26,704 nt of DNA from DASWJZ01 sp964487455. GTDB taxonomy: Bacteria; Pseudomonadota; Alphaproteobacteria; Rhizobiales; Afifellaceae. Both the position numbers and the translations under genes were made by a program. Location: NCBI GenBank assembly GCA_964487455.1, contig CAZARE010000391.1:1-26704 (forward strand), written 5' to 3'. Below, piece after piece: positions 6,892 to 14,890 of this stretch. The notes beneath the pieces are model-generated. The model was not told where the DNA came from and searched no databases. It saw only the letters and a program-made list of their open reading frames with translations. How positions within the stretch are numbered: the first letter of the stretch is position 1; every line of letters starts with the position of its first letter.

Positions 6892-9789
6892 ATGGACCAG
6901 AAGGCTCCGCCCGAGACGCGCGACCGCGGCGAGCTCAAGACGATCACGCCGCTGCCGGGCGAGGTGCAGCCGCCGCCGAGGCGTCAGCTTTTCGTGCTTT
7001 CGCCCATCAACCGCCGCCGCTGGCAGAACTTTCGCGCCAACGGTCGCGGATACTGGTCGCTTTGGATCTTTCTGGTCCTGTTCTTCGTGACCCTCTTCGC
7101 GGAATTTCTCGCGAACGACAGGCCGCTTCTCGTTTCATACAAGGGCGAGCTGCTGGCTCCCGTTTTCGTCGACTACCCGGAGGAGAAGTTCGGCGGCTTC
7201 CTCGCCGTGACCGATTACCGCTCGCCGTTCGTGCAGGACGAGATCGAGGCGAACGGCTGGATCCTGTGGCCGCCCATCCGCTTCTCCTACCGCACCATAA
7301 ATTCCGAGATTCCCGAGCCGGCGCCGGCGCGTCCCTCGTGGATGATCGACAAGGAGACGCGCTGCAGCCGCTTTGCCGAGGGCGTCGACGACAAGAACTG
7401 CACAATCTGGAACTGGAACTGGCTCGGCACCGACGACCAGGCGCGCGACGTGACGGCGCGGCTGATCTACGGCTTCCGGCTGTCGGTGCTATTCGGCTTC
7501 GCACTGACCATCCTTTCCTCGATCATCGGCGTGACGGCGGGCGCCGTGCAAGGATTCTTCGGCGGACGCGTCGACCTTTTCTTCCAGCGCTTCATCGAGA
7601 TCTGGACGGCGATTCCGTCGCTCTACCTGCTGCTCATCATCTCGTCGATCCTGGTGCCGGGCTTCTTCGTGCTGCTCGGCATCCTGCTCCTCTTCTCCTG
7701 GGTGGCGCTTGTCGGCATCGTCCGCGCGGAGTTCCTGCGCGCGCGCAACTTCGAATACGTCAAGGCGGCGCGGGCGCTGGGAGTCGGCAACGGCGCCATC
7801 ATGTTCCGCCATCTGCTGCCGAATGCCATGGTCGGCACGCTCACATTCATGCCGTTCATCCTCAACGGCTCGATCACCACCCTCACCTCGCTCGACTTCC
7901 TCGGGCTCGGCATGCCGCCCGGCTCGCCCTCGCTCGGCGAGCTCTTGGCGCAGGGCAAGAACAATCTGCAGGCGCCGTGGCTCGGCATCACCGGCTTCCT
8001 CGTCATCTCGATCATGCTCTCGCTTCTGATCTTCGTCGGCGAGGCGGTGCGCGATGCATTCGACCCGCGAAAGATCTTCGAGGGACCACCGAAAGGCGAA
8101 CCGACTGCCCCCATCAAAGAGCACGCCTCGGTGCCGGCGAGCTATGCGCGCCCGATGGAAGTCCAGAACGCGATCCTCACGGTCCGCGACCTGCGCACCG
8201 ACTTCCGCCAGGGCGCGAACACGGTGAACGCGGTGCGCGGGGTGTCGTTCGACGTCGCGGAGAGGGAGACGGTGGCGCTTGTCGGGGAATCCGGCTCCGG
8301 CAAGTCGGTCACCGCCCTGTCGGTGCTGAGGCTGCTCCCTTATCCATCCGCGCACCACCCCGCCGGCTCCGTGCGCTTCCGCGACCAGGAGCTGTTGCAC
8401 GCGGACGAGAAGACGCTGCGGCGAGTGCGCGGCAACCAGATTTCCATGATCTTCCAGGAGCCGATGAGCTCGCTCAATCCGCTGCATACGGTCGAGCGCC
8501 AGATCGGCGAGATTCTCGATGTGCACCGCGGCATGAGCGGTGCGGCGGCGCGCGCCCGCGTGCTCGAGCTCATGGACCAGGTTGGCATCCGCAACCCCGA
8601 GGAGCGGCTAAACTCTTACCCGCACCAACTCTCTGGCGGACAGCGCCAGCGCGTCATGATCGCCATGGCGCTGGCCAACGAACCCGAGCTCTTGATCGCC
8701 GACGAGCCGACGACGGCGCTCGATGTCACCGTGCAGGCGCAAATCCTTCATCTCCTGGCGCGGCTGAAAGCCGAGCGGAACATGGCCATGCTCTTCATCA
8801 CCCATGACCTTGGCATCGTCCGCAACTTCGCAGACCGGGTCTGCGTAATGACAAACGGCCAGATCGTCGAGCAGGGGACGACCAAGGAGGTCTTCGCCAA
8901 TCCCCGGCATCCATACACCCAGCATCTGCTCGCCGCTGAGCCGAAGGGCCAGCCGCCGAGCAGAAAGCCTGATGCGCCGATCGTCGTCAGCGGCGACGAC
9001 ATCAAGGTGCACTTCCCCATCCGACGAGGCCTGATGCGCCGCACCGTCGGTTATATCAAGGCGGTCGATGGGATCGATCTGACCCTGCGAGAGGGGCAAA
9101 CGCTAGGCGTGGTCGGCGAATCCGGCTCTGGCAAGACGACGCTCGGGCTCGCGCTCCTCAGGCTCATCTCGTCGCAGGGCCGCATCGTCTTCCTCGGGCG
9201 CGACATCCAGAACACTCGCTTCAAGCAGACATTGCCGCTTCGCGCGCAAATGCAAGTCGTGTTCCAGGATCCCTTTGGCTCGCTCAGTCCGCGCATGGTG
9301 GTGAGCGACATCGTGGCGGAGGGACTGGATGTGCACGAGCCGGACCTGCCGGCTGAGGAGCGTGACGCGCGCATCGTACGCGCCCTCTCCGAGGTCGGCA
9401 TCGATCCGGCCAGTCGCCATCGCTACCCGCACGAATTTTCCGGCGGGCAGCGCCAACGCATAGCGATAGCACGCGCCATGGTGCTGGAGCCGCGCTTTGT
9501 CATGCTCGACGAACCCACCTCATCGCTCGACATGAGCGTGCAGGCGCAGGTCGTCGACCTTCTGCGCGAGCTGCAACAGCGCCACAATCTCTCCTATCTG
9601 TTTATAAGCCACGACCTGAAGGTCGTCCGGGCGCTTGCCAATGACGTTATCGTCATGCGCGACGGCAAGGTTGTGGAGTCGGGAACCGCCGACCAGATTT
9701 TCGACCGTCCCAAGACGGACTACACCAAGGCACTGATGGCCGCCGCCTTCGAGCTGCAAGTGGCGCACGCGTCGGAAGTGCGCGAGTAA
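6892..9789 (+). CDS. yejEF: Fused peptide ABC transporter permease-ATPase (YejE-YejF)
   Basis: One 965-aa frame carries what are normally two genes. Residues 1 to about 396 are a YejE permease: cytoplasmic N-tail, membrane helix near 55-75, periplasmic loop, helix bundle, coupling loop at 287-311 (YVKAARALG...LLPN) and the usual end EAVRDAFDPRK (384-394). A linker of about 25 residues follows, then YejF: ATPase 1 (Walker A GESGSGKS 465-472, signature LSGGQ 580-584, Walker B ending ADEP 603-606) and ATPase 2 (GESGSGKT 742-749, FSGGQ 849-853, LDEP 872-875). All ATPase motifs look intact. No stop occurs in the linker. Met422 (base 8155) could be a relic or working YejF start, but no clear ribosome site precedes it. 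The protein would pair with YejB. Fusion versus a lost stop from a sequence error cannot be settled here. Confidence 0.93.
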   Translation: MDQKAPPETRDRGELKTITPLPGEVQPPPRRQLFVLSPINRRRWQNFRANGRGYWSLWIFLVLFFVTLFAEFLANDRPLLVSYKGELLAPVFVDYPEEKFGGFLAVTDYRSPFVQDEIEANGWILWPPIRFSYRTINSEIPEPAPARPSWMIDKETRCSRFAEGVDDKNCTIWNWNWLGTDDQARDVTARLIYGFRLSVLFGFALTILSSIIGVTAGAVQGFFGGRVDLFFQRFIEIWTAIPSLYLLLIISSILVPGFFVLLGILLLFSWVALVGIVRAEFLRARNFEYVKAARALGVGNGAIMFRHLLPNAMVGTLTFMPFILNGSITTLTSLDFLGLGMPPGSPSLGELLAQGKNNLQAPWLGITGFLVISIMLSLLIFVGEAVRDAFDPRKIFEGPPKGEPTAPIKEHASVPASYARPMEVQNAILTVRDLRTDFRQGANTVNAVRGVSFDVAERETVALVGESGSGKSVTALSVLRLLPYPSAHHPAGSVRFRDQELLHADEKTLRRVRGNQISMIFQEPMSSLNPLHTVERQIGEILDVHRGMSGAAARARVLELMDQVGIRNPEERLNSYPHQLSGGQRQRVMIAMALANEPELLIADEPTTALDVTVQAQILHLLARLKAERNMAMLFITHDLGIVRNFADRVCVMTNGQIVEQGTTKEVFANPRHPYTQHLLAAEPKGQPPSRKPDAPIVVSGDDIKVHFPIRRGLMRRTVGYIKAVDGIDLTLREGQTLGVVGESGSGKTTLGLALLRLISSQGRIVFLGRDIQNTRFKQTLPLRAQMQVVFQDPFGSLSPRMVVSDIVAEGLDVHEPDLPAEERDARIVRALSEVGIDPASRHRYPHEFSGGQRQRIAIARAMVLEPRFVMLDEPTSSLDMSVQAQVVDLLRELQQRHNLSYLFISHDLKVVRALANDVIVMRDGKVVESGTADQIFDRPKTDYTKALMAAAFELQVAHASEVRE

Positions 9790-9801
9790 GTCACGGCGCG
9801 C

Positions 9802-10770
9802 ATGAAGCCGGCGCTGCTCGTCGCTACCACGGGCTGGGATGCGGAAGGCTGGGCGAGGTCCATTCGCGCGCTCCTGCCGGACCGCACGGTCCTTTGCACG
9901 GAGCGCAGCGGCGTCTATCCCGGCTCCGATGACGAGCTGAAGGGAGTGCGCTATGTCCTCGCCTGGAAGCCGCGGCAGGAAACGCTCGAGCGTTTGCCGG
10001 CGCTCGCGGCGATCTTCTCGCTCGGGGCCGGCGTGGATCATCTCCTGGAGCTGGCGGGACTTCCGGACGTGCCGATCGTGCGCATTGTCGATCCCGACCT
10101 TACCGGGCGCATGACGGAATATGTGGTGTGGCAGGTGCTGCATCATCTTAGGCGCGGGCCCGCTTACCGCCTTCAGCAGACCGAGCACCGCTGGGCCGAT
10201 CTGGAGCAGCCGGCCGCCCGAGATGTCACTGTCGGCATTATGGGACTTGGAGTCATCGGCGCGGACGCCGCCGACGTCCTGCTGCGCATTGGCTTCAAGG
10301 TGCGCGGATGGACCCGCACGCTGAAGGAAGCGCCTGGCATTGAGCTCTTCAGCGGCACGGATCGACTGGCGTCGTTCCTGGCCGGCACCGACATTCTCGT
10401 CTCCCTCCTACCGTTGACGCCGGACACGCATGGGCTCGTCGACCGCGACCTGCTCGGAAAGCTCCGCCGCGACGGGCCACTGGGCGGCCCGGTCTTTATC
10501 AATGCCGGACGCGGGGGAACGCATGTCGAGGCGGATCTGGTGCGAGCCTTGAAGGACGGCACGCTCGTGGGCGCGAGCCTCGACGTCTTCGAAAAGGAGC
10601 CGCTCGCCGCCGACAGTCCTCTCTGGGACTTGAACAATGTCGTCACCACTCCGCATGTGGCCGGCGTTTCCGATGCCCTGGCCCTCGGAGGTCACATCGC
10701 GGAGCAGATAGAAGCTTTTGAGCGCGGTGAGCCGCTCAGGAACCTCGTCGATCCAGAACGCGGTTACTGA
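9802..10770 (+). CDS. ghrA: Glyoxylate/hydroxypyruvate reductase A-like 2-hydroxyacid dehydrogenase
   Basis: NAD(P)H-dependent D-2-hydroxyacid dehydrogenase, 322 aa, GhrA branch, predicted to reduce glyoxylate or hydroxypyruvate in the cytosol. Visible landmarks: substrate loop FSLGAGVDHLL (72-82), Rossmann motif GIMGLGVIG (145-153), and catalytic Arg237 (INAGRGG), Glu266 (DVFEKEPL) and His285 (TTPHVAGVS). It starts 12 bp after the transporter gene on the same strand, so it is probably the last gene of the yej transcript, though a metabolic link with peptide import is not obvious. Its 3' end overlaps the convergent FkbM gene by 35 bp. The exact substrate cannot be read from sequence. Confidence 0.9.
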   Translation: MKPALLVATTGWDAEGWARSIRALLPDRTVLCTERSGVYPGSDDELKGVRYVLAWKPRQETLERLPALAAIFSLGAGVDHLLELAGLPDVPIVRIVDPDLTGRMTEYVVWQVLHHLRRGPAYRLQQTEHRWADLEQPAARDVTVGIMGLGVIGADAADVLLRIGFKVRGWTRTLKEAPGIELFSGTDRLASFLAGTDILVSLLPLTPDTHGLVDRDLLGKLRRDGPLGGPVFINAGRGGTHVEADLVRALKDGTLVGASLDVFEKEPLAADSPLWDLNNVVTTPHVAGVSDALALGGHIAEQIEAFERGEPLRNLVDPERGY

Positions 10771-11617
10771 ACGGACCCACCATCGCCGTGTTGAGCGCCA
10801 GGAGAGTGTCGGGCCGGCCGGTGGCAAGCTGCCGGAATTTCAGAGAGTCCAACACCGACTCGACGCGCGTCTTGAGGTTCGGTCGGCGCCCGGTGGCGCC
10901 TACATCGACGACGAGGACACGCGTGCGGCGCAGCGTGCGCGCCGCGCCAGCGAGAATCTCCGGCTCGACCCCCTCCCCGTCCACTTTCATGAGGTCGATG
11001 ACCGCGAGCTGGGCCATGAACTGAACCTGGTCGAGCGGCCAAGCCTCGACATCGGCTGTTTGCGCGTTCGCCCTGCCGTCTTCGATGAGCGAGCTCTCCA
11101 ACGTATCCAGCGAGCTATGCAGCCGTAAGTCCACGCGCTCCTTCCACAGCGCGTAGCGGAAGATGCTCACGCTAGAGTGCATGAAGGTGTTCCGGCCCAG
11201 ACAATCGAATGCCTGCGGGTCGGGCTCGAAAGCGACGACTCGGGCACCCTTGTCGGCGCACCAAAGCGTGAACTCGCCGATCCCCGCACCGATATCGACG
11301 ACGATATCGCCCTCGCGCGGCGAGTAGCCGGTACCGCCGAGATACTTGTCGGACACGGATTCCAGCCGATCGTTCACCCCGCCGCGGAAATTGCTGGCGT
11401 ATCGGACGTGCGGCACGGTGATCTGGCGAACGCCGTCATGCACGCGCACGAAGTCGCCGTCGCGCCGCAGCCGGACGGCGCGGCCGCGACCGTCGCGCAT
11501 GGCGTGCCAGGAGAGCGCCAGGCGGTGATACTCAAGAAGGAGGCGGCTCTGCAGCCGCGACAATGACAGATCGAAGCGAGGCACCGGAGAAACGTCAGAC
11601 AACCGGGGTTCTTGCAT
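10736..11617 (-). CDS. FkbM family SAM-dependent methyltransferase
   Basis: 293-aa methyltransferase of the FkbM family, whose members O-methylate sugars, polyketides or other small acceptors. The SAM-binding core is visible: motif I VVDIGAGIGEFTL (106-118), acidic turn AFEPDP (129-134), then LMKVDGEGVEPEILAGA (about 208-224), the block FkbM proteins share. The N-terminal 90 residues are less conserved. It is 32 bp downstream of the NlpC/P60 gene and may be co-transcribed with it; the ribosome site is weak. The last 35 bp overlap the convergent dehydrogenase gene. The acceptor is unknown; a cell-surface glycan is one guess because of the neighbouring wall peptidase. Confidence 0.88.
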   Translation of the reverse strand: MQEPRLSDVSPVPRFDLSLSRLQSRLLLEYHRLALSWHAMRDGRGRAVRLRRDGDFVRVHDGVRQITVPHVRYASNFRGGVNDRLESVSDKYLGGTGYSPREGDIVVDIGAGIGEFTLWCADKGARVVAFEPDPQAFDCLGRNTFMHSSVSIFRYALWKERVDLRLHSSLDTLESSLIEDGRANAQTADVEAWPLDQVQFMAQLAVIDLMKVDGEGVEPEILAGAARTLRRTRVLVVDVGATGRRPNLKTRVESVLDSLKFRQLATGRPDTLLALNTAMVGPFSNRVLDRRGS

Positions 11618-11649
11618 GCGGCTCTATAGCCCGCCGGAAGGGGTCGTGG

Positions 11650-12522
11650 CTATTCTCGACTCAAACGGCGGACCGCCGTCGGCCGGTAGCCGCGCCGCGC
11701 CATGCGTTCCAGCGCGGCCGCGAGCGGCTCGCTGGTGACTGCCATCTGGTGAGCGTTGGCGTGGAGAAGGTCATCGGCGTCGCGCATGAATCCGACATGG
11801 CCGCGCCAGAAGACGAGGTCGCCGCGCTGGAGCGGCGGAAGATCGTCGGCCAAGGGCAACGCTGCGCCAAGATCAACCTCCTGCATGTCGGTATCGCGCG
11901 GCGCGGTAATCCCACACGTCCGAAGCGCAACCTGGACGAGGCCGGAGCAATCGATGCCGAGAACGGTCTTTCCACCCCATAGATAGGGCGTTCCGACGAA
12001 CCGCTCCGCCACCGCCGTCCAGTCCGGCTCCGTCGCGCCGAGCGGCGCGAGGTGCTGGGCGACGACCGCCCCCTCAGGGTCGATCAGCGCGTAGCGCGCA
12101 TTCGAATCCTCTGCCGTTCCCACCACCGCCACCGCCGCTCCAAGCGGCAGCGCGGCAAGCGGGACCGACTTGATGTCGGGCTCGGAGAAGGCGAAGGTTC
12201 GCAGAGCGGAAACCCTGTGCGTCGGACGGGGGCCCAGAGCGGCAAGGGTCGCGCGTGGCATCCAACCGACATAGCGGTCGGCGGCAAGTTGCACCCAGCT
12301 CCAGCCTTCTGAATTCGTCTCGAACACCCGAACCGTCTCGCCGAGCAACGCCTCGGTATCGAGCGCGGCCCGGTCCGATGGCGCGCGTCGCACTGGCGCT
12401 TGCGGAGCAACTACGCGATAATCTTCTCCCGCAACGAAGCGGGCGGCTGCGATCTGCCCCTTGAGCGCGAGGTCGGCAAGCTCGGGGCGGTAGGCATTGA
12501 GGCGTGGGTCTAGGGTGCTCAC
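11650..12522 (-). CDS. NlpC/P60 family cysteine peptidase with SH3-like domains
   Basis: 290-aa predicted cell-wall (gamma-D-Glu-diaminopimelate type) endopeptidase. SH3-like regions occupy about 34-95 and 100-160, and the catalytic NlpC/P60 domain about 168-285. Catalytic Cys192 lies in GIDCSGLVQ, His242 in RGHVGFM, and a third polar site is probably His254 in LLHANAH. PYLWGGK before the Cys is also family-typical. It begins with GTG (12522-12520) twelve bases after the MarR gene stop. No signal peptide is visible, so the enzyme may act on recycled cytoplasmic muropeptides; that is inference from the absence of a leader. Similar SH3-NlpC/P60 proteins occur widely in rhizobia. Confidence 0.9.
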   Translation of the reverse strand: MSTLDPRLNAYRPELADLALKGQIAAARFVAGEDYRVVAPQAPVRRAPSDRAALDTEALLGETVRVFETNSEGWSWVQLAADRYVGWMPRATLAALGPRPTHRVSALRTFAFSEPDIKSVPLAALPLGAAVAVVGTAEDSNARYALIDPEGAVVAQHLAPLGATEPDWTAVAERFVGTPYLWGGKTVLGIDCSGLVQVALRTCGITAPRDTDMQEVDLGAALPLADDLPPLQRGDLVFWRGHVGFMRDADDLLHANAHQMAVTSEPLAAALERMARRGYRPTAVRRLSRE

Positions 12523-12534
12523 GATTGTCGCGGC

Positions 12535-12900
12535 CTACGGCGGAAGCGCCGCCGCCTTGGCGATGACGAGATCACCAAGGCGCTCCAGGAAGAGTGCCCC
12601 GTTCACCGTGCGCTGCACGAGCACGTTGCGGCGGTCCTGCGGGTCGCGCTTGCGGGACACCAATCCCTGACGCCCCATCGTATCAAGAGCCCGTGTGATG
12701 ACTGGCTTGGTGACGCCGAGCTTGGCGGCCAGCGCACGCACCGTGTGCGGCTGCGGCTCCAGATAGATTGTGATGAGCACCGTGATCTGCCGCGCCGACA
12801 GATCCGGCTCGTCATCGAGCACAAGCGCGAGCGACACGTCGTGCCACAGCCGGAGGGCCTGTCCGGGGCGCATCTGGATCGCCATATCCTGTCCCGCCAT
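12535..12900 (-). CDS. MarR-type winged-helix transcriptional regulator (short)
   Basis: 121-aa DNA-binding protein. The MarR winged helix is clear: LSARQITVLITIY, then the helix-turn-helix TVRALAAKLGVTKPVITRAL (about 53-72), and a basic wing RKRDPQDRRNVLV (about 83-95). It is shorter than most MarR proteins (about 140-170 aa), so the terminal dimer helices are reduced. It is the first gene of a likely marR-nlpC-fkbM unit (12-bp gap to the next gene) and is divergent from tadD. It may control its own operon; no effector can be inferred. A CtrA-type box in the shared 162-bp upstream region could affect both directions. Confidence 0.85.
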   Translation of the reverse strand: MAGQDMAIQMRPGQALRLWHDVSLALVLDDEPDLSARQITVLITIYLEPQPHTVRALAAKLGVTKPVITRALDTMGRQGLVSRKRDPQDRRNVLVQRTVNGALFLERLGDLVIAKAAALPP

Positions 12901-13062
12901 TTCGTTTCGGACCCGAACCGATCAAAGCCGGATTCGACGCCTGCGGCAAGGAAGCTGAGCCGATGCGGCACGCTCGCCGCACGTTAGCTGGTTGTTTACG
13001 TTAACGCACCCTTAACGCCCGACGCCCTAAGCCTTTGAGGCCATCGCCTCGGGGAACGCGTC
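12901..13062. promoter_or_regulatory. Divergent promoter region marR / tadD
   Basis: 162 bp between two divergent starts. It is more AT-rich around 12984-13016, where it contains an exact TTAA-N7-TTAA box (listed separately) and, immediately upstream, a degenerate copy TTAG-N7-TTTA at 12984-12998. One GANTC site lies at 12931-12935. The tadD ribosome site GGGGA sits at 13051-13055. Clear -35/-10 elements could not be assigned. Confidence 0.6.
13001..13015. promoter_or_regulatory. CtrA-type binding box upstream of tadD
   Basis: Exact match to the alphaproteobacterial CtrA consensus TTAA-N7-TTAA (TTAA 13001-13004, seven bases, TTAA 13012-13015), 47 bp before the tadD ATG and 100 bp before the marR start. 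CtrA control of pilus genes is known from Caulobacter; its action here is inferred from the motif. Confidence 0.65.
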
Positions 13063-13848
13063 ATGAGGATCGGGACAGACCGGTCGCGTCAAGCAAGACA
13101 CCTAGCTAGCCTGCTCGCGAGCGCCGCCGTGGCCGCCATGGTCGCGGGATGCCAGACGGCCTCTCAGGCTCCTGTGCACACGGGCTCCATCGCCAACAGC
13201 GCGGTTGTCGTGCCCTCCGATCTTAGCTCAGAGGAAGCGCTGGGCGCTGTGCGGACCTGGGGCGCCGCCTACACCCGGGACGAAAAGGACAAGGCTGCGG
13301 CGCTCAACTACGCCGCGGCACTGAGAGCCGCCGGCGAGACCGGACAGGGCGTCGCGGTGATGCGCAAAGCAGCGATCTATCACCCCACCGACCGCGAGGT
13401 GCTCGCCGCATTCGGCAAGGCGCTCGCCGCCGACGGGAAGTTCAGGGAGGCGCTGGCGACCGTACAGCGCGCCCAGCACTCCGACAACCCGGACTGGCAA
13501 TTGCTCGCCACCGAGGGCGCCATTCTCGATTCGATGGCCCAGCACGACGAGGCGCGGGCGCGCTACCGCCAAGCGCTCGTCCTGGCGCCAAACGATCCGC
13601 AGGTTCTTAACAATCTCGGCCTCTCCTACTTGCTGACGAACGAGCTCGCCGAAGCCGAGAAGGCTCTGCGCAAGGCAGCGGAGAACCCGAAGGCAACGCT
13701 GAAGATCAGACAGAATCTCGCGCTCGTGCTGCGGCTGAGGGGGAAGGACGGAGAAGCAAACGGCGTCCCCGGCGGCAGCGACATGCCAGAAGCGATCGGC
13801 GAGGCCGGGGGGCAGGAAAACACCTGGAAGGCGCTCGCCGAGCTCTGA
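13063..13848 (+). CDS. tadD: Flp pilus assembly TPR lipoprotein TadD
   Basis: 261-aa tetratricopeptide protein. The N-terminus is a lipoprotein signal with lipobox VAGC (Cys30), so it should be anchored in a membrane facing the periplasm. TPR helices run through about 65-230, for example ALAADGKFREALATVQRA, AILDSMAQHDEARARYRQALVLAPNDPQVLNNLGLSYLLTN (written as two adjoining repeats) and ELAEAEKALRKA. TadD is a pilotin-like factor needed for secretin assembly in Tad systems. It is encoded opposite to the main cpa operon and converges on tadC with 66 bp between the stops; that gap holds short GC-rich inverted repeats (7-bp arms at 13849-13855 and 13894-13900) without a T tract. Expression probably depends on its own promoter with the CtrA-type box. 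Confidence 0.9.
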   Translation: MRIGTDRSRQARHLASLLASAAVAAMVAGCQTASQAPVHTGSIANSAVVVPSDLSSEEALGAVRTWGAAYTRDEKDKAAALNYAAALRAAGETGQGVAVMRKAAIYHPTDREVLAAFGKALAADGKFREALATVQRAQHSDNPDWQLLATEGAILDSMAQHDEARARYRQALVLAPNDPQVLNNLGLSYLLTNELAEAEKALRKAAENPKATLKIRQNLALVLRLRGKDGEANGVPGGSDMPEAIGEAGGQENTWKALAEL

Positions 13849-13914
13849 CGCGGCGTCTCCGGAGCGTCCGGGGAAGAAGGTAGCTCGACCGGTCGCCGCG
13901 CCACAGGCCTACTT

Positions 13915-14880
13915 CTACTGAATGTTGGTGACCTGAATGGCGGCCGGCGTGATGATCACCGCGAACAGCACGGGCAGGAAAAACAAGATCATCGGTACGG
14001 TGAGCTTGGGCGGCAGAGCAGCCGCCTTCTTCTCGGCCTCCGACATGCGCATGTCGCGGTTTTCTTGCGCCAGCACCCTGAGCGCGGTGCCGATCGGCGT
14101 TCCGTATTTCTCCGCCTGAATGAGCGCCATCACCACCGACCGCACGCCCTCCAGGCCGGTGCGCTCGCCGAGATTCTCATAGGCTTTGCGCCGATCCTGG
14201 ATATAGGAGAGCTCGGCCGTCGTCAGGCTTAGCTCTTCCGCCAAAGCCACCGACTGCGCCCCGATCTCCTCGGAGACCTTGCGGAAGGCCCCCTCGATGC
14301 CCATGCCCGATTCCACGCAGATGAGCAGCAGATCGAGCGCGTCCGGCCAGGCGCGGCGAACCGATTTCTGCCGCTTGGTGATCTGGTTCTTAACGTAGAG
14401 CGTCGGCCCGTAATAGGCCGCATAAGCCACAGTTAGAACGATGGCGAGCTTCAGGAAAAAGGGCTGCTCAAGCTGCAGCACGAAAAACACGTAGAGCACC
14501 CCGACGGCGAACATCACTATGGGCATGATGAGCCTGAGTGACAGGAACACGAAGACTGGGTTCTGGCCGCGGAAGCCCGCCATGCGTAGCATCTTCACCA
14601 TGTTGCCGTCTTCGGCCTGCTTGGTGAGATTGAAGCGATCGACGATGTCCTTGAAGAATTTCTTCGGCTCGGTTCGCAGGGAGGCCTGCTTCTTTTGCGC
14701 CTCCAGCTTGGCCCGCTCGCGTGCGCGGATGCGCTCGCGCTCGCTGGAGACCTGGCGCATGCGCGTCGTCAGCTCGTCGCGTGCAAGGTAGGGCCATGCG
14801 ACCACGACGATGGCAGAGAACACCGAAAGCGCCGCGCAGAGGGCGACGATCATCTGGGTGCTGTCAACGAAGAGGTTCAC
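13915..14880 (-). CDS. tadC: Tad pilus inner-membrane platform protein TadC
   Basis: 321-aa T2SF/GspF-domain membrane protein forming, with TadB, the inner-membrane platform on which the Flp pilus is assembled. A membrane helix lies at about 8-28, a basic coiled cytoplasmic stretch at about 38-75 (many Arg/Lys/Glu), two helices around 105-150, the GspF domain at about 165-270 (RRAWPDALDLLLICVESGMG, then EYGTPIGTAL-like ALIQAEKYGTPIGTALRVLA), and a final helix at about 292-315. It starts with GTG (14880-14878), preceded by a GAGG ribosome site 8 bases away, and follows tadB by 10 bp. It is the last gene of the cpaB-tadC operon. Confidence 0.93.
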   Translation of the reverse strand: MNLFVDSTQMIVALCAALSVFSAIVVVAWPYLARDELTTRMRQVSSERERIRARERAKLEAQKKQASLRTEPKKFFKDIVDRFNLTKQAEDGNMVKMLRMAGFRGQNPVFVFLSLRLIMPIVMFAVGVLYVFFVLQLEQPFFLKLAIVLTVAYAAYYGPTLYVKNQITKRQKSVRRAWPDALDLLLICVESGMGIEGAFRKVSEEIGAQSVALAEELSLTTAELSYIQDRRKAYENLGERTGLEGVRSVVMALIQAEKYGTPIGTALRVLAQENRDMRMSEAEKKAAALPPKLTVPMILFFLPVLFAVIITPAAIQVTNIQ

Positions 14881-14890
14881 GGGCGGCGCC

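Noticed and set aside
7062..8807. Second plus-strand frame of 581 codons within yejEF
   Set aside because: It is a phase shadow of the permease/ATPase gene, rich in Arg/Ala/His, with no transporter motif.
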